A DNA stretch of 64,000 nucleotides, taken from Typha latifolia. Its lineage: Eukaryota > Streptophyta > Magnoliopsida > Poales > Typhaceae. The position numbers were made by a program, and so were the translations under genes. The stretch covers positions 1,426,001 through 1,490,000 of the forward strand of contig CM034109.1 in assembly GCA_019914945.1 (NCBI GenBank), given 5' to 3'. Under the pieces are notes generated by a model. That model made no database searches, had not been told where the DNA came from, and saw only the letters and a list, made by a program, of their open reading frames with translations. The stretch's first letter is position 1. Every line of letters starts with the position of its first letter. Shown one piece after another: positions 1 to 10,420 of this stretch.

Positions 1-669
1 AATAATCACACAGAAGTTCAAACTTTCATGCACATATAGAGCTACATATCATAATATATAAACCAAAGAGTGCCTCCATCCATGCATCAAAGTTATGTAT
101 ATAGAACACTATATTTGTGTATCTTAAATAAAATAATAACAATAAGCATCAGAAGCTGTTTTGAAGGCTTCATGTTGTATATGATGTCCAATAGGAGCCA
201 TAAAATAGTAAAACAAAAAATAATTTTAAATTAAGCACTAGATTGATCAACTTGAACCTCAAAGAAAATATGCTGCATAAATATTCTCAAAACCCAATAG
301 TAACTAACACTATCAGTGTAGTATTTCAATGGCAACATAGAAGGCTTATATCTTGGCTAAACGATGATGCTGCCAAGTCCACATAAAGTATATCTATAAA
401 TGAGCGAATTTCCTATAAAAATAGATGGTTACCAGTATTTATGCCATGCGGATGAAGTTGATTATCTCTCTAATATCTAAATGTATGATGTGACTCAGAC
501 CTAATCAGGTCACGTTGGAAGATATTGGGCTAAATCACCTGCTAGTTTAACAGAGTCCTAGAGTCATCTACTATTTTGAGGTTAAGTTGTTCATTTGGCT
601 TAGTCAAGTTATGTAATATTTATTGCAATTGGAGTCTTAATTTGAGTCTATTAGGTTAGCCTCTATATC

Positions 670-725
<56 letters not shown>

Positions 726-1306
726 AGCCCATTTTATTAGTATGCATTATTGAAATTTATCTCCTCAGACGCTAATCTCTCCTCACTCTATCTCTGCCTC
801 ATTCTCTCTATCTCTAACTCACTCTCTGTCTCCCTTCATATCATCCCTAGTCGTCACTCACAACAAAGCCAACACCCCCTCCTTCCTCCATCTGTCGTAC
901 TACCCTAGTCCCTTAGGCCGGCCCCTCCTCCCTCTTCTTCCCCTTTACTCTCTTGATATATCCCCTCACAAAAGCCTCTTCTTGTTGCCCACGCCATAGC
1001 CACCATCTACTGAACCCTAGCCGCACCATGGCACCACCACCAAACCACACAAGCCATCACCGAATCCACCACCACCCCGCAGCCCTACGACCTTTTAATC
1101 GCAACATCCTCCTCCATATTACCACACAAAACCAGGACACATCAGCATAACAATTCCTATTAAGGCTACAATTTTCTTTATGATGGCCAGCATTTATGCC
1201 ATGAAATCATACCAACATTTCTAAGATAGTAAGTTAGGTAGGAGCTTAGGTTCCAGTTTTTCTAAACCAGTAGATTTCTCATACTATGAATTGCAGAAAG
1301 ACCCAC
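1..1306. other. left edge; no exon found, low-complexity DNA
   Basis: This stretch lies downstream of the last exon I can place for the minus-strand coiled-coil gene and should be a further intron or the 3' part of that gene. I found no continuing exon in it. It contains the dinucleotide run at 663-724, followed by a C/T-rich stretch of about 770-1145. The short reading frame at 953-1150 is rich in His, Pro and Ser, as expected from CT/CA-rich DNA, and I do not treat it as a gene. Confidence 0.5.
663..724. repeat. compound microsatellite (AT)n(AG)n
   Basis: An uninterrupted AT run passes directly into an AG run of about 17 units. It is read directly from the sequence, and such runs are likely to vary in length between individuals. 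Confidence 0.95.
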
Positions 1307-4300
1307 CTCAGAGTTCATAAACTTCAAGGAACAAGACAATGCTTCAAGTTCACCATCCAGTTGGGCCAAATCTGTGCAGCACAATGCCAATAAATACAAT
1401 GTCAAAGAAAACAAATAAGACTCAAAATAGCGAGCAAGTTACCTCGGGCTTCTGTGCTTCTGAGACTACTAATTTCAGCAGATAATTTTGAGTTTTCCGC
1501 CTCTAGGGAGGCTATCTCCTTTCTCATCCATTCAATATCTGTACCTGCAAACAAGCTATCAATTTCAAATATTATAAGAATACTAAAGGGAGACCAAATA
1601 AAACGTGGGTTATTTATATTTTGACCCCCTAAACTATGACTTGGTATCTTCTTTTATCTTTTAAGGAAAAAAGTGGACAGTTGCATCCTTTGAAATTTTG
1701 AATTAATAGACTTTCAAAATGCTTAGATGTCATTAACTGAATGATGAAATTACTGTTCCATCCTACTTAAAGATTACATGGCAAAGGACAGAGGTTTCAC
1801 TTAGTCAATGGAAGAAAAAAAATCCTGAAATTACTCTTCTCCTCTTCTTCTTCTCCTCCCCCTTCCACTACAAGCCATGGTCTCCTTGACACCAATTTAA
1901 CTAATCTCATTTCAAAATCTATAGTTGTACATGCAACCAAGAATGATTGTGCCAATTGGCACGAGCTGTACTAGGGCTGTCAAAATAATCAAGCTGGCTC
2001 GATAAGGCTTGATTAAGCTCGGCTCAAAAATGAGTTGAACTGAGCTTGATCTTTAAACTGGACTCGAAATAATGTCAACCCAAGCTTGATCATGAGCCAC
2101 TCGATCAAATAACTCTATATAAGTTAACTCGAACCAGATTTTATAATTTTAAGCTAAAATTTCAGCATAATTAAATTTCCCCTAAAGTTCTCCTAAATTC
2201 CAAAAAATCCGAAATTAATTTCAGATTCAGTCAAAATTGATATAGAAATATGTTAGATTAACTATATTCAACTAAGTTTTTTATTTTAATTATTAAGTTA
2301 TAGTCAATTAATGAATATATCAATCATATTATGTGTCGAATCATGTTTCTATTTGACTATTGCTATATTTTTAATAAAAGACTCTAATGTAGACTTTAAT
2401 ATATATATATATATACAAACCAAAAAAAAAGGATTGCGGTGCCGAAAACACCAAAAGCATCTCTAAATACCTTAAAAAATTAGTAGAGATGTGTCAAAGG
2501 CATGCCAATGTGTGGCAGTGGCATGCAGGGCATACCGTCACAATCAAAGATCAGCACAACCATTATATTAGTCATACCTACCAGAGACACAAAATCCTTA
2601 TTATCCTTCATATTTACAATCTGCATATTCTTACGGTGTACTTGAAAATATAGGACATGGACACGACATAGGACACAATGAAATAAATAATATATAATTA
2701 TTGATACATCTAAAGCAAAAGTTTGCAATCTAATTATGTTAAATACACATACATCAAACTATAAGAACTAAGAAGTATCATTCAAAGAACTAAGAAGTAT
2801 ACATCAATTTAACATATTAGATAGGCTTTAATATAATTTAACAATTTAACAACATAGAGGAAAAATAAAAGAAAGCAGAGAAGTCTGCTTGCGGTATCAC
2901 ATTATTAGTTTAACAATTTAATTCCCAATTTTATGGCTATCAATCTATCACATTATCAGTTTATCACACTAATTATAATTAATATAAACAAAAAAAATTA
3001 AGCTTAAGCCGTATCGGTATACAAAAATAAAGAAAAAATGAAAGGCTTTAAACTTTAAAGAAGAGCAGAGAAAGAAAGAGAGAAAAGGGGAGATTAGTCG
3101 ATTAAAGAAGCATAGCCGGAGATCAGAAGAAAAGAAAGCTGCTTGCGGGGGTGAGAGAGAGAGTACAGTCTCAAAAAAGCACAGGCAATCGTCATGCCGT
3201 TCATCACGCTCACCTAGTTCAATTGCTCTCCGTGCTCAGCCGCTCGCCGTCGTCGCACTGTTGTCTTTGGTTGAAAGAGATTTAGGCTAAGAGATTTGGG
3301 ATTTAAGGCTAAGAGGGTTTTTCCTTCGGGGTGGGGGTTGGAAAGAACTAGTTTTGGGTTTTGGGTATTGGATCTGGGTTAACAAAATTAACTCAACCGA
3401 ACCCTTTACGCCCGTTTTCACTCTATCCGGGGCCTCGCCCGTCTCCTATTTTATTTATTTTATTTTTTGATTCGGGATACGTCAGACCCATGTCAAACGT
3501 GTGTCCGATGCTTGCCCATGTCCGACACAACACCTCTCCCAGTAGAAGGTGTATGTGCTTCATATTATGAGACATTACAACGAGCAATACTACTAATGAA
3601 TGAGTTTTGAAGATTATCGATAGTATTTGACACAACATTATTGTGTTATTCTTGTGTTTGTAAATGAAGTACTTGATTCTCCCCATTATTCTACATACAA
3701 CTAGGTATTAGTATTAAGTATTAAATTATTATTAGTTAATAAATGTAATTATCATATTATATATTGAATAAAATTTCTACTTGACTATTGATATATTTTT
3801 AATTAAATAAGTCATTTACAAAAATAATAAAAAGATAAAAGGCTCTAAGGCTTTAATACATATATTCAAATAAAAAATAACGCTAAATATGCTAAAAAAT
3901 ATTTTAGAATTGTATTAAAGGCGAGCCACTGGCCCACAAGAGTGTACTAAGGGCATGCGGACCAGGGATCGACACGACACATACCTTCAGCATAGCAATC
4001 CTTGCATACAACAAAAGAAGAGTGTCATATGCAAGTCGCCGAATAGTGGTTCAGGTGAGTAAAGTTGTAATTAAACAATTAACCACAAAACAATCTATTA
4101 CATTGTAATATTCACATCAAATTAATAATCTATCTTCATCATAACAGTGGAACAATTCGAGCAATAAAGATAAAGACAAATTTTAACAAGAAAAACCCAT
4201 CACTATTACAAGAACGGAAAAATTGGTATCAACAGCATTTCATACACAATAACTATATCCACTGTAGCAATAGGTAAAGTTTCCTAGGTAAGAATGATGA

Positions 4301-4717
4301 AGAAGAGAAGCTCGACTTTGAAAAAAGAAAAAAAAAAAAACTTGCCTAAGTCTTCGCCTTCTAAGGAAGAAATATTTGAAACCTCTGACTCCATCTGCTC
4401 GATCTTTTCCTGAAATCGTCTCAAAAATTCGAAATTTATCAACCCACGTGCGCACCACTAAACCATTAGAGGAGTTTAAGCATATGGAAATTTGAGATTA
4501 CAAGAAAATTATGAGGATCATAGGATTCGAAACCATCCATTCGTCTCTCGGAGAGCTCTTTCAATCGGCTGCAAAATTATATAATTGGAGGATAAAATCG
4601 CAAATAGTGAAGCAAAAGGGAAAATTTCCAACAGGAAAAGACATCAAACCTTCGAATCGTCTCCAAATCGACGGATTCGGCCTCTAAACCCTCGGATGGA
4701 GTTAGGGTTTCCGCCAT
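1307..4717 (-). CDS. coiled-coil protein of unknown function, first four exons (gene runs off the left edge)
   Basis: I do not recognise the family. Exons on the minus strand are 4717-4650, 4419-4346, 1544-1443 and 1371-1307. Joined, they give 103 codons without a stop, and all phases agree. The ATG at 4717 has a good context (purine at -3, G at +4). From about residue 18 on, the protein is a charged heptad-like coiled coil rich in Glu, Leu, Arg and Lys, with no signal peptide or membrane segment. Two junctions are odd. Exon 2 leaves through a GC donor (AG|GCAAGT, 4346/4345), which is the only frame-keeping choice I found. Intron 1 ends in GAG rather than CAG or TAG. The third intron is short (71 bp) and canonical. 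The large intron of about 2.8 kb holds repeats. The C-terminal part lies outside the window, so function cannot be assigned; a small structural or adaptor protein is a guess only. Confidence 0.7.
2100..2545 (+). repeat. dispersed repeat family G, copy 1 (intron of the coiled-coil gene)
   Basis: An AT-rich body is followed by a short end rich in GGCAC/GTGCC/GCATGC words. The body shares long stretches with copies at 31020-31500, 31600-31980 and, inverted, 32875-33480. One example is the block with an imperfect 'ttgactattgctatat' near 2355. Borders are approximate. There is no coding capacity, so this is probably a non-autonomous transposable element relic. Confidence 0.65.
3560..3995 (+). repeat. 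dispersed repeat family G, copy 2
   Basis: It has the same general plan as the copy at 2100-2545: an AT-rich body containing 'ctacttgactattgatata', then a GC-rich end with 'gggcatgcgg' near 3951. The segment 3573-3660 matches, in reverse complement, the DNA at about 15985-16070 inside intron 4 of the beta-galactosidase gene, so the two are copies of one element in opposite orientation. Borders are approximate. Confidence 0.6.
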
Positions 4718-5080
4718 GGCTTCTCTCGGCGTCTTGACGTCTTCTCTCCCGCCTCGGATTTGAAAAAGAATTACAGCTAGTGAACACTGAACAGGAAAAG
4801 AGAAGATGATGCTGGCTCGGATGTAGGAGAAAATAGGATCCGACCCGGATTGTTTTCAAAACTCCGACCCAGAAAATACGCATTTATTAGTGTCACGTAA
4901 AGGGTCATTTTAGTCATTTCGGACGCATTTGAAAAAAAAATTTCAAAATAAAAAATTGGGCATGTAAATTATATACACATGTGCATCTAATATGGGAAAA
5001 AATATAGATTAACTTACTTTCAAGAGCTCGAACTTATTTTCAATTTTCAATTATAGTAAAATTAGGTTTTTATGCATATC
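4718..5080. other. upstream flank of the coiled-coil gene
   Basis: This is the presumed 5' leader and promoter for the minus-strand gene starting at 4717. About 100 bases next to the ATG are GC-richer than the surroundings, as expected for a plant 5' leader; beyond about 4900 the DNA is AT-rich. I could not pick a convincing TATA box or transcription start. Confidence 0.3.
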
Positions 5081-5082
5081 TC

Positions 5083-5640
5083 CTAGTAATTTGCAACAAA
5101 AAGTCTTTTAATTTTCTAATGGTCGCATTTATCGAATTATAAATTCAGACCTTTTTTTTACTTATTTAGACTAATTTAATCTTTTAATCTCAATATGCAT
5201 ATTATTAAAAATTAAAGCGTACATTTTGTATAAGTGATGCGTATAAATTACATAAGTGATGCATGACCTTTTTTTTAAATCTCAATGTGCACATCGTTAG
5301 AAATTTCAGCGTACATTTTGCATAGGTGATACGTATATATTACATAAATAATACATTGCATTTTTTTTTAATTAGAGCGTACCTTTTGTATAGGCGATGT
5401 ATGGTTTTTTTTTTAATCTCGATACGCATTTTATTTTTAAAATTAGAGCATATATTTTATATAGTCAATTCGGATAAATTGCATAGATGATGTGTGAAGT
5501 TTTTGTAACACGATAGTTTTTTTAAGATTTATCAGGGCTAAATCAGTATTAAAAAAAGGCATGAAATTATAATTTAATAAATTGAGGACCTATTTCTGCC
5601 GATTAAAAAACTGAAAGGCTTTTTGCTATAAATTGCCCCA
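5083..5640. mobile_element. foldback (inverted-terminal-repeat) element with internal tandem repeats
   Basis: The left end (about 5083-5160) and the reverse complement of the right end (about 5560-5640) align over roughly 70 bases with mismatches. Both contain an A-rich 'gcaaaaagcc/caacaaaaagtc' block followed by a matching AT-rich tract. Between them lie degenerate direct repeats of about 92 bp, starting at 5189, 5281 and 5418 with an incomplete unit between. There is no open reading frame. It is a non-autonomous DNA element; the superfamily is not determined. Confidence 0.6.
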
Positions 5641-6017
5641 TATCTCCTATATAAATTATACACTTTATTATAAAAAATGTGCATCTAATATAAAAATAAT
5701 AATAATTTTAAGAGCTCAATTTTTCTATTTTCAAACTTAGATTTTTTTTAGTACAAATTGCCTAGTCCAAAATCCAAAAATACTTTAATAGTTTTATGCT
5801 CGCAAGATCTCATATTTTTAATTTCACTTTGCATAGTTACCCAAATCAAAGATCACTTTGAATAATAATAGTTTAAGTAAGAGGATTTGGTTGACCAAAA
5901 TAATTACTTTGGTCTAATGGAGAGAGAGGAGAGGATGATGGTCTTGATGCATTAAGTACGGATAATAAATTAGGATGAAAATGACAGAGGTTAAATTAAA
6001 AACTTAATAAATTTTAT

Positions 6018-6412
6018 GATATTTTACAAATTACACTCTACATTTTACCTATTTTGTAATTCACACCCCATCTTTTATGATTCTATAATTTGATCTTTTC
6101 TTTTTCTATGTAGTTCTCATTTAATACCCTGACGTTATTTTGACTAACTAATATCAATCAAATTACTAAAATATCCTCACCACTATTTTTCTTACTCTCT
6201 CCTCTCCTTTGAAGGGGTATGAATAATTTAAATATTTATAAGTTATTTCATATATTATAACGGAATATTATTTTGCTAGTATAATTTAAATTAATAGAGT
6301 GTATTAAATGAGAATTATAAGGAAAAAGTAAGGGTCGAGTTAAAAAACCTGAAAACAGAATATAAATTATAAAATAGATAAAATATGATGTGTGATTTAT
6401 AAAATAAGTATA
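6018..6412. mobile_element. MITE-like foldback element, family F copy 1
   Basis: The element starts with a block reading 'attttacaaattacactc' and ends with its imperfect inverse. Inner parts of the inverted ends include 'gttctcatttaataccctg' at the left and its counterpart near 6300 at the right. Four further members lie in this window. There is no coding content. Confidence 0.75.
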
Positions 6413-6747
6413 ACAAATTGCTCCAAACTCTTTTTAGTGCCACAAAATAAAAATAAAAAGGAGTGATCATGCAATATCAAAAAATAAGATAGAAAATGAC
6501 AAAATCAAGCACAGTTCCTAACATTAGAGTGCTACTGGAGATATAAACACGTAACATAAATCAAAATATTGGAATATGAATAATGTCTACAATATTGGTG
6601 ATTTGTAAAAGATATAACATAATTATGTTTGTTAATTTATATTAGTTAAACTTTGGAATGTGGTAACTTTGTGCGGAGTATTTTCTTAAATATTTATAAA
6701 ACTAAGCATATCGAATATAATGTCTAAAAAAAGAAAGAAATTTTTAA

Positions 6748-7356
6748 TTTTTTATTACGAACCGGCTTAATCCGATCCGCAACGGTTCTGAAACTTAGAT
6801 CCTAGCTTGATAGCCCTCAAATGGCCAGATAGATGCTATAGTTAGTTCTTGGTATGAAGGGGAAGAAGTTGTTTTGGAAGAGGGGGGATAAAGGCTGAAA
6901 GAGACCGACCAAAGACTTGAGCGGTGGAAGAAGAGATGTGGGAGAGGGCACCAATGACTAAAGACAAGAAAGAAGGAGATAAGGCTAAAGCCAATTTCAA
7001 TAACAAGATGATATCTCAATTAGGGTTTCCTCCACATATATATAAAGGCTCACCCTAAGAACTCATTAATTAACATAAAAACACTCAAAATAACCCTAAC
7101 AATTTCTAACTAAACCCACACTTTCGTCGCGGTGCGTTCGAACATGCCCGATTGCATTCGAACGCGAAATTTTCGTTCTTTGTCGATGCGAACGTGATGC
7201 ATGCGTTCAAATCACCACGTTTGAATGCGGTCCTTGCGTTCGAATGCACCATGGCAAAAATTAATTTTATTGCTTCTACTTACTCAACTAAATAAATATG
7301 CTCATTCCTATGAACCCAATGTCACGCGTGGAGCCAATATGGATCGAATTGTATTA
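6748..7356 (+). mobile_element. TTCGAA-rich LTR-like relic, family L copy (diverged)
   Basis: The right part (7125-7250) carries three TTCGAA palindromes within 'gcgttcgaacatg'-like words. The end at about 7345-7356 ('gatcgaattgtatta') matches the reverse complement of 51717-51735. The middle shares the 'aaccctaacaat' block with the copies at 43219-44192 and 52531-53383. It is non-coding, and the left border is approximate. Confidence 0.55.
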
Positions 7357-8164
7357 TTTTTTTCATCCAAAATTTAGAAAGCTCTCGTTGAGGAAAATAA
7401 TTTGAGTTTTTTCGGTTTAGTCCCACATTACTTAGGATTAGCAAGAGCTCTATGAATAGTGCATAATAAGATATAAATTAATTAAACAAAAGAAAATGAT
7501 ACTCATTTTGGGGCAAAAGATATAGAACTATTGAAAGGATACGATGTTTGAAAGTCTTTAAATCACTTTAAAATAACAATCACAATTCTTCTTCTTAGTT
7601 CTAATTTCATTCAAAATTTATTGATTTTACTCTCATTGTTGATCACTGGACTTGGTAATTGATTAATTTGATATGTGTGAAAGCATTAAATATTTAAAAA
7701 GAAAATTTTTTAGTCCATCTGTACCATAATAGAGAGATTAGTATGCCTTTATTCAAGTTAACATGGGTTTAGAAGAGATAGATAGAGTTAGGTGTAAACT
7801 ACAACAATCCCTATCAATGGTCAGGGTAAATATTCCCCTCCATTATGATGAAAATGTGTCATAGATGAAAAAATAATAATTTTTCCCTAATGCGAGCCTA
7901 GGTTTGGTCCCCATCTTCACCCCCTTAAGAATTTCCTCGCCACTAGTGATAATTAAGGGAGGGGAGGGGTCTTCTTCTTCTCCGACGGCTTTCCTCTTTC
8001 TTATTCCCTCTCCATCCTCCTCCATTTACCTCATCTTTACCTCACTTTTTTTTCCATTTTCGTCCCTCTCTTCATGGTTGGCAATATGAGGTCGCCAGGT
8101 TCCTATTGCTAGCTTCGATAAGAGAGATGGTGGGGCTTGATCCTATAGGGTCAACTCTCTGTCA
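7357..8164. other. intergenic DNA, no gene seen
   Basis: AT-rich DNA that includes a C/T-rich block at about 7900-8090. The two overlapping 60-residue frames there are low-complexity and lie on opposite strands, so I do not call a gene. Confidence 0.5.
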
Positions 8165-8682
8165 CCATATTTTAAACCTTACATTTTACTTATTATGTGA
8201 TTCGCCGTCTTTGAAGATTTTATAATTCGATCATTTTTTTCTCCTATAATTCTTAGTTAATACTCTAATATTATTTTGACTAATTTATATCAATAAAATT
8301 ACTAAAATACTCTCACTATTCCCTCTCATTTTCTATCCCTCCACATCTTCCCCACCTACCTCCTCCACCGTCATTATCGTTGTCGTCGTCGTTGCGGCCA
8401 CTACTAACTTTCCTCATCTTTCCCTCTCCCCCTTCTCCTCTCTTCCTTCTCCTTTTCTTCTTCTTCTTCTTCTTTGGGAAGAGAGAAATAGGATAAAGAA
8501 GATAGGGATAATTTATGTATTTATAAATTATTTTATATATTATAACATAATATTTCTTTTCTAGTACAGTTTAAGTTAACTCATGGTGTTCGAGAAAAAA
8601 GGGGTAGGGTAACAAAATTCTCAAAGACAATGAGTGAATTATAAAATAGGTAAAATATATGATGTAATTTGTAAAAATCCCT
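8165..8682. mobile_element. MITE-like foldback element, family F copy 2
   Basis: It has the same inverted ends as the copy at 6018-6412: left 'ttacattttacttattatg', right 'taatttgtaaaaatccc'. The middle carries a pyrimidine-rich block and a 'ctttgggaagag' motif that is also found in the tandem units at 47441-47840. Confidence 0.75.
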
Positions 8683-9357
8683 ATTTTCTATTTTGCTTGA
8701 GCACTTGCATCTTTGTTATGTGTGTTTGATACTCTGATTTCATTGTTGTTCAATATGTACTCAGTTAAGTGTGAGACTTATTTCAAGATGGTCACCCTAT
8801 CTTCCCTCCTACTGTTTTTGTGTATCGAGATGTAATTTTTACTTTAAAGCTTAATGAACTATTTGTTTACTAAGTTTCATTGAAAAATAGAGTCAATTAG
8901 AAGATGTTGCAAATAGCTAAGAAATCCATGTATCAACCATTTAAAGCAAACTAATATCCTTTGAGGCAGGGGGATTCTCATGATTTCGATCTTGAGATGA
9001 GACATCTCTAGCTTATTGATATATTTGAGTTATTTCATGATATTTTAGACAAGACTTAGCATTGATAAATTTTTATACAAAATATGTCCATTTTAATTGA
9101 AAAACTATGAGGGCTTGAAATGGTGGTTAAGGTTAGCGAAAAAAAATTAAAGTTACTGAGCTATTCTTTTTGATGGAGAAATTTTTCTCTTTGTTGGAGT
9201 AGAAGATATGTAATAGAATAAAGGCAGAATATATGATTTGCGGATAAGAGGAGGGAAGAATGAGAAGTTTATACTTTTTAAGTGCTAAAGCTTGTAAAGA
9301 GCTCCGATCCCTCTAAAAAAAAATATAAATCCTATTCATTTTAGTTTTATTATTTTA

Positions 9358-9690
9358 GGTATTTTACAAATCACACGTAATATTTGACATACTTTATGTT
9401 TCACACTCCGTACTAATTTATAACCGAACTCTCAATTTTTTCTATAATTCTCATTTAACATCCTGACGTTATTTTGACTACGATTAAATTACTAAAATTT
9501 TTTCTTTCTTTCTATTTATCTGAAGAAGACACATGTAATTTAGGTATTTCAAAATTATTTTATATATTATAACAGAGTATTATTTTTGCTGGTACCGTTT
9601 AAATTAACGGAGGGTATTAAATAAAAAAAAATAGAGGTCGGATTAAAAACACTTTAAATATAGGTTGTGATTTATAAAATTCTCTATTAT
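9358..9690. mobile_element. MITE-like foldback element, family F copy 3 (short)
   Basis: The left end ('attttacaaatcacacgta') and the right end ('ggttgtgatttataaaatt') are imperfect inverses and match the other family F copies. The pyrimidine-rich centre is mostly lost, which makes this the shortest of the clear copies. Confidence 0.7.
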
Positions 9691-10107
9691 TTTTCAAACA
9701 ACTAAATTTATTTACAAATGAAACCAAGAATCTTATCCAAGTAAAATCAATTGAATTCCATAGAAAATTGATTCCAAACCTCATGATTTGTTATAGTCTT
9801 TGCTTGCAAGCGAACTCTTTTGCCAAGTCCACACTCTTTCATGACTTCTGTATCAATTATTACATCGTTCTGTTTTTTATATGATACTCATCATTCCTAT
9901 TGGATAAGCCTCATCTTATATATATATATATATATGTAATTGTCACCTATATCTATCTGCGTGGACCCATCACCTACTCTTATCAATAATTTAGTACCAA
10001 AAGGGAGGGCCTATCCGCAAATTTTACACTAAAAAAGGTCCTTTTTAAGAACAGATTAGTAAAATCACAAACTAAATAGAGGATTCTTATGCAAAAAGCT
10101 CTGTTTA

Positions 10108-10318
10108 AAAAAATTACATTTCGCACCCTATTTTGTTTCATAATTCTAGCGTTCGTAGTTACCTTTTTTTTAAAAAAAAAACGTTTTTACATTTTGAGCC
10201 TCTTATTCAGACTTTATTTATATTAAGATTAATTCCATTAGAAGTGGAGTTTTCGAAAAATCATGTAAGGTGTGGAGCGTAAAAGCATGAAATTCAGGGT
10301 GTGAAATATATATTTCTC
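10108..10318. mobile_element. possible diverged MITE touching the beta-galactosidase promoter
   Basis: The left 'acatttcgcaccctatttt' and the reverse complement of the right end ('atatttcacaccctgaattt') match imperfectly. They also resemble the ends of family F, which read 'tttacaaatyacaccctat'. The match is short, and I give it moderate to low confidence. Confidence 0.4.
10307..10315 (+). promoter_or_regulatory. candidate TATA box for the beta-galactosidase gene
   Basis: TATATATTT lies about 110 bases before the ATG at 10421. That would allow a start of transcription near 10340 and an 80-base leader. It sits in AT-rich DNA that looks like the end of a small transposon, so chance is a real alternative. 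Confidence 0.3.
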
Positions 10319-10420
10319 TTACAAAACACTGTCCCTTTCACTTTTGTTTTCGAGCTCTGGGGATATCTATTTTTATCTCGCTTCCGATCACCGAAGGCGA
10401 CGAAGAGAGAGGAAGACAAG

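Noticed and set aside
953..1150. 65-residue His/Pro-rich frame
   Set aside because: It lies in C/T-rich low-complexity DNA with no gene-like features.
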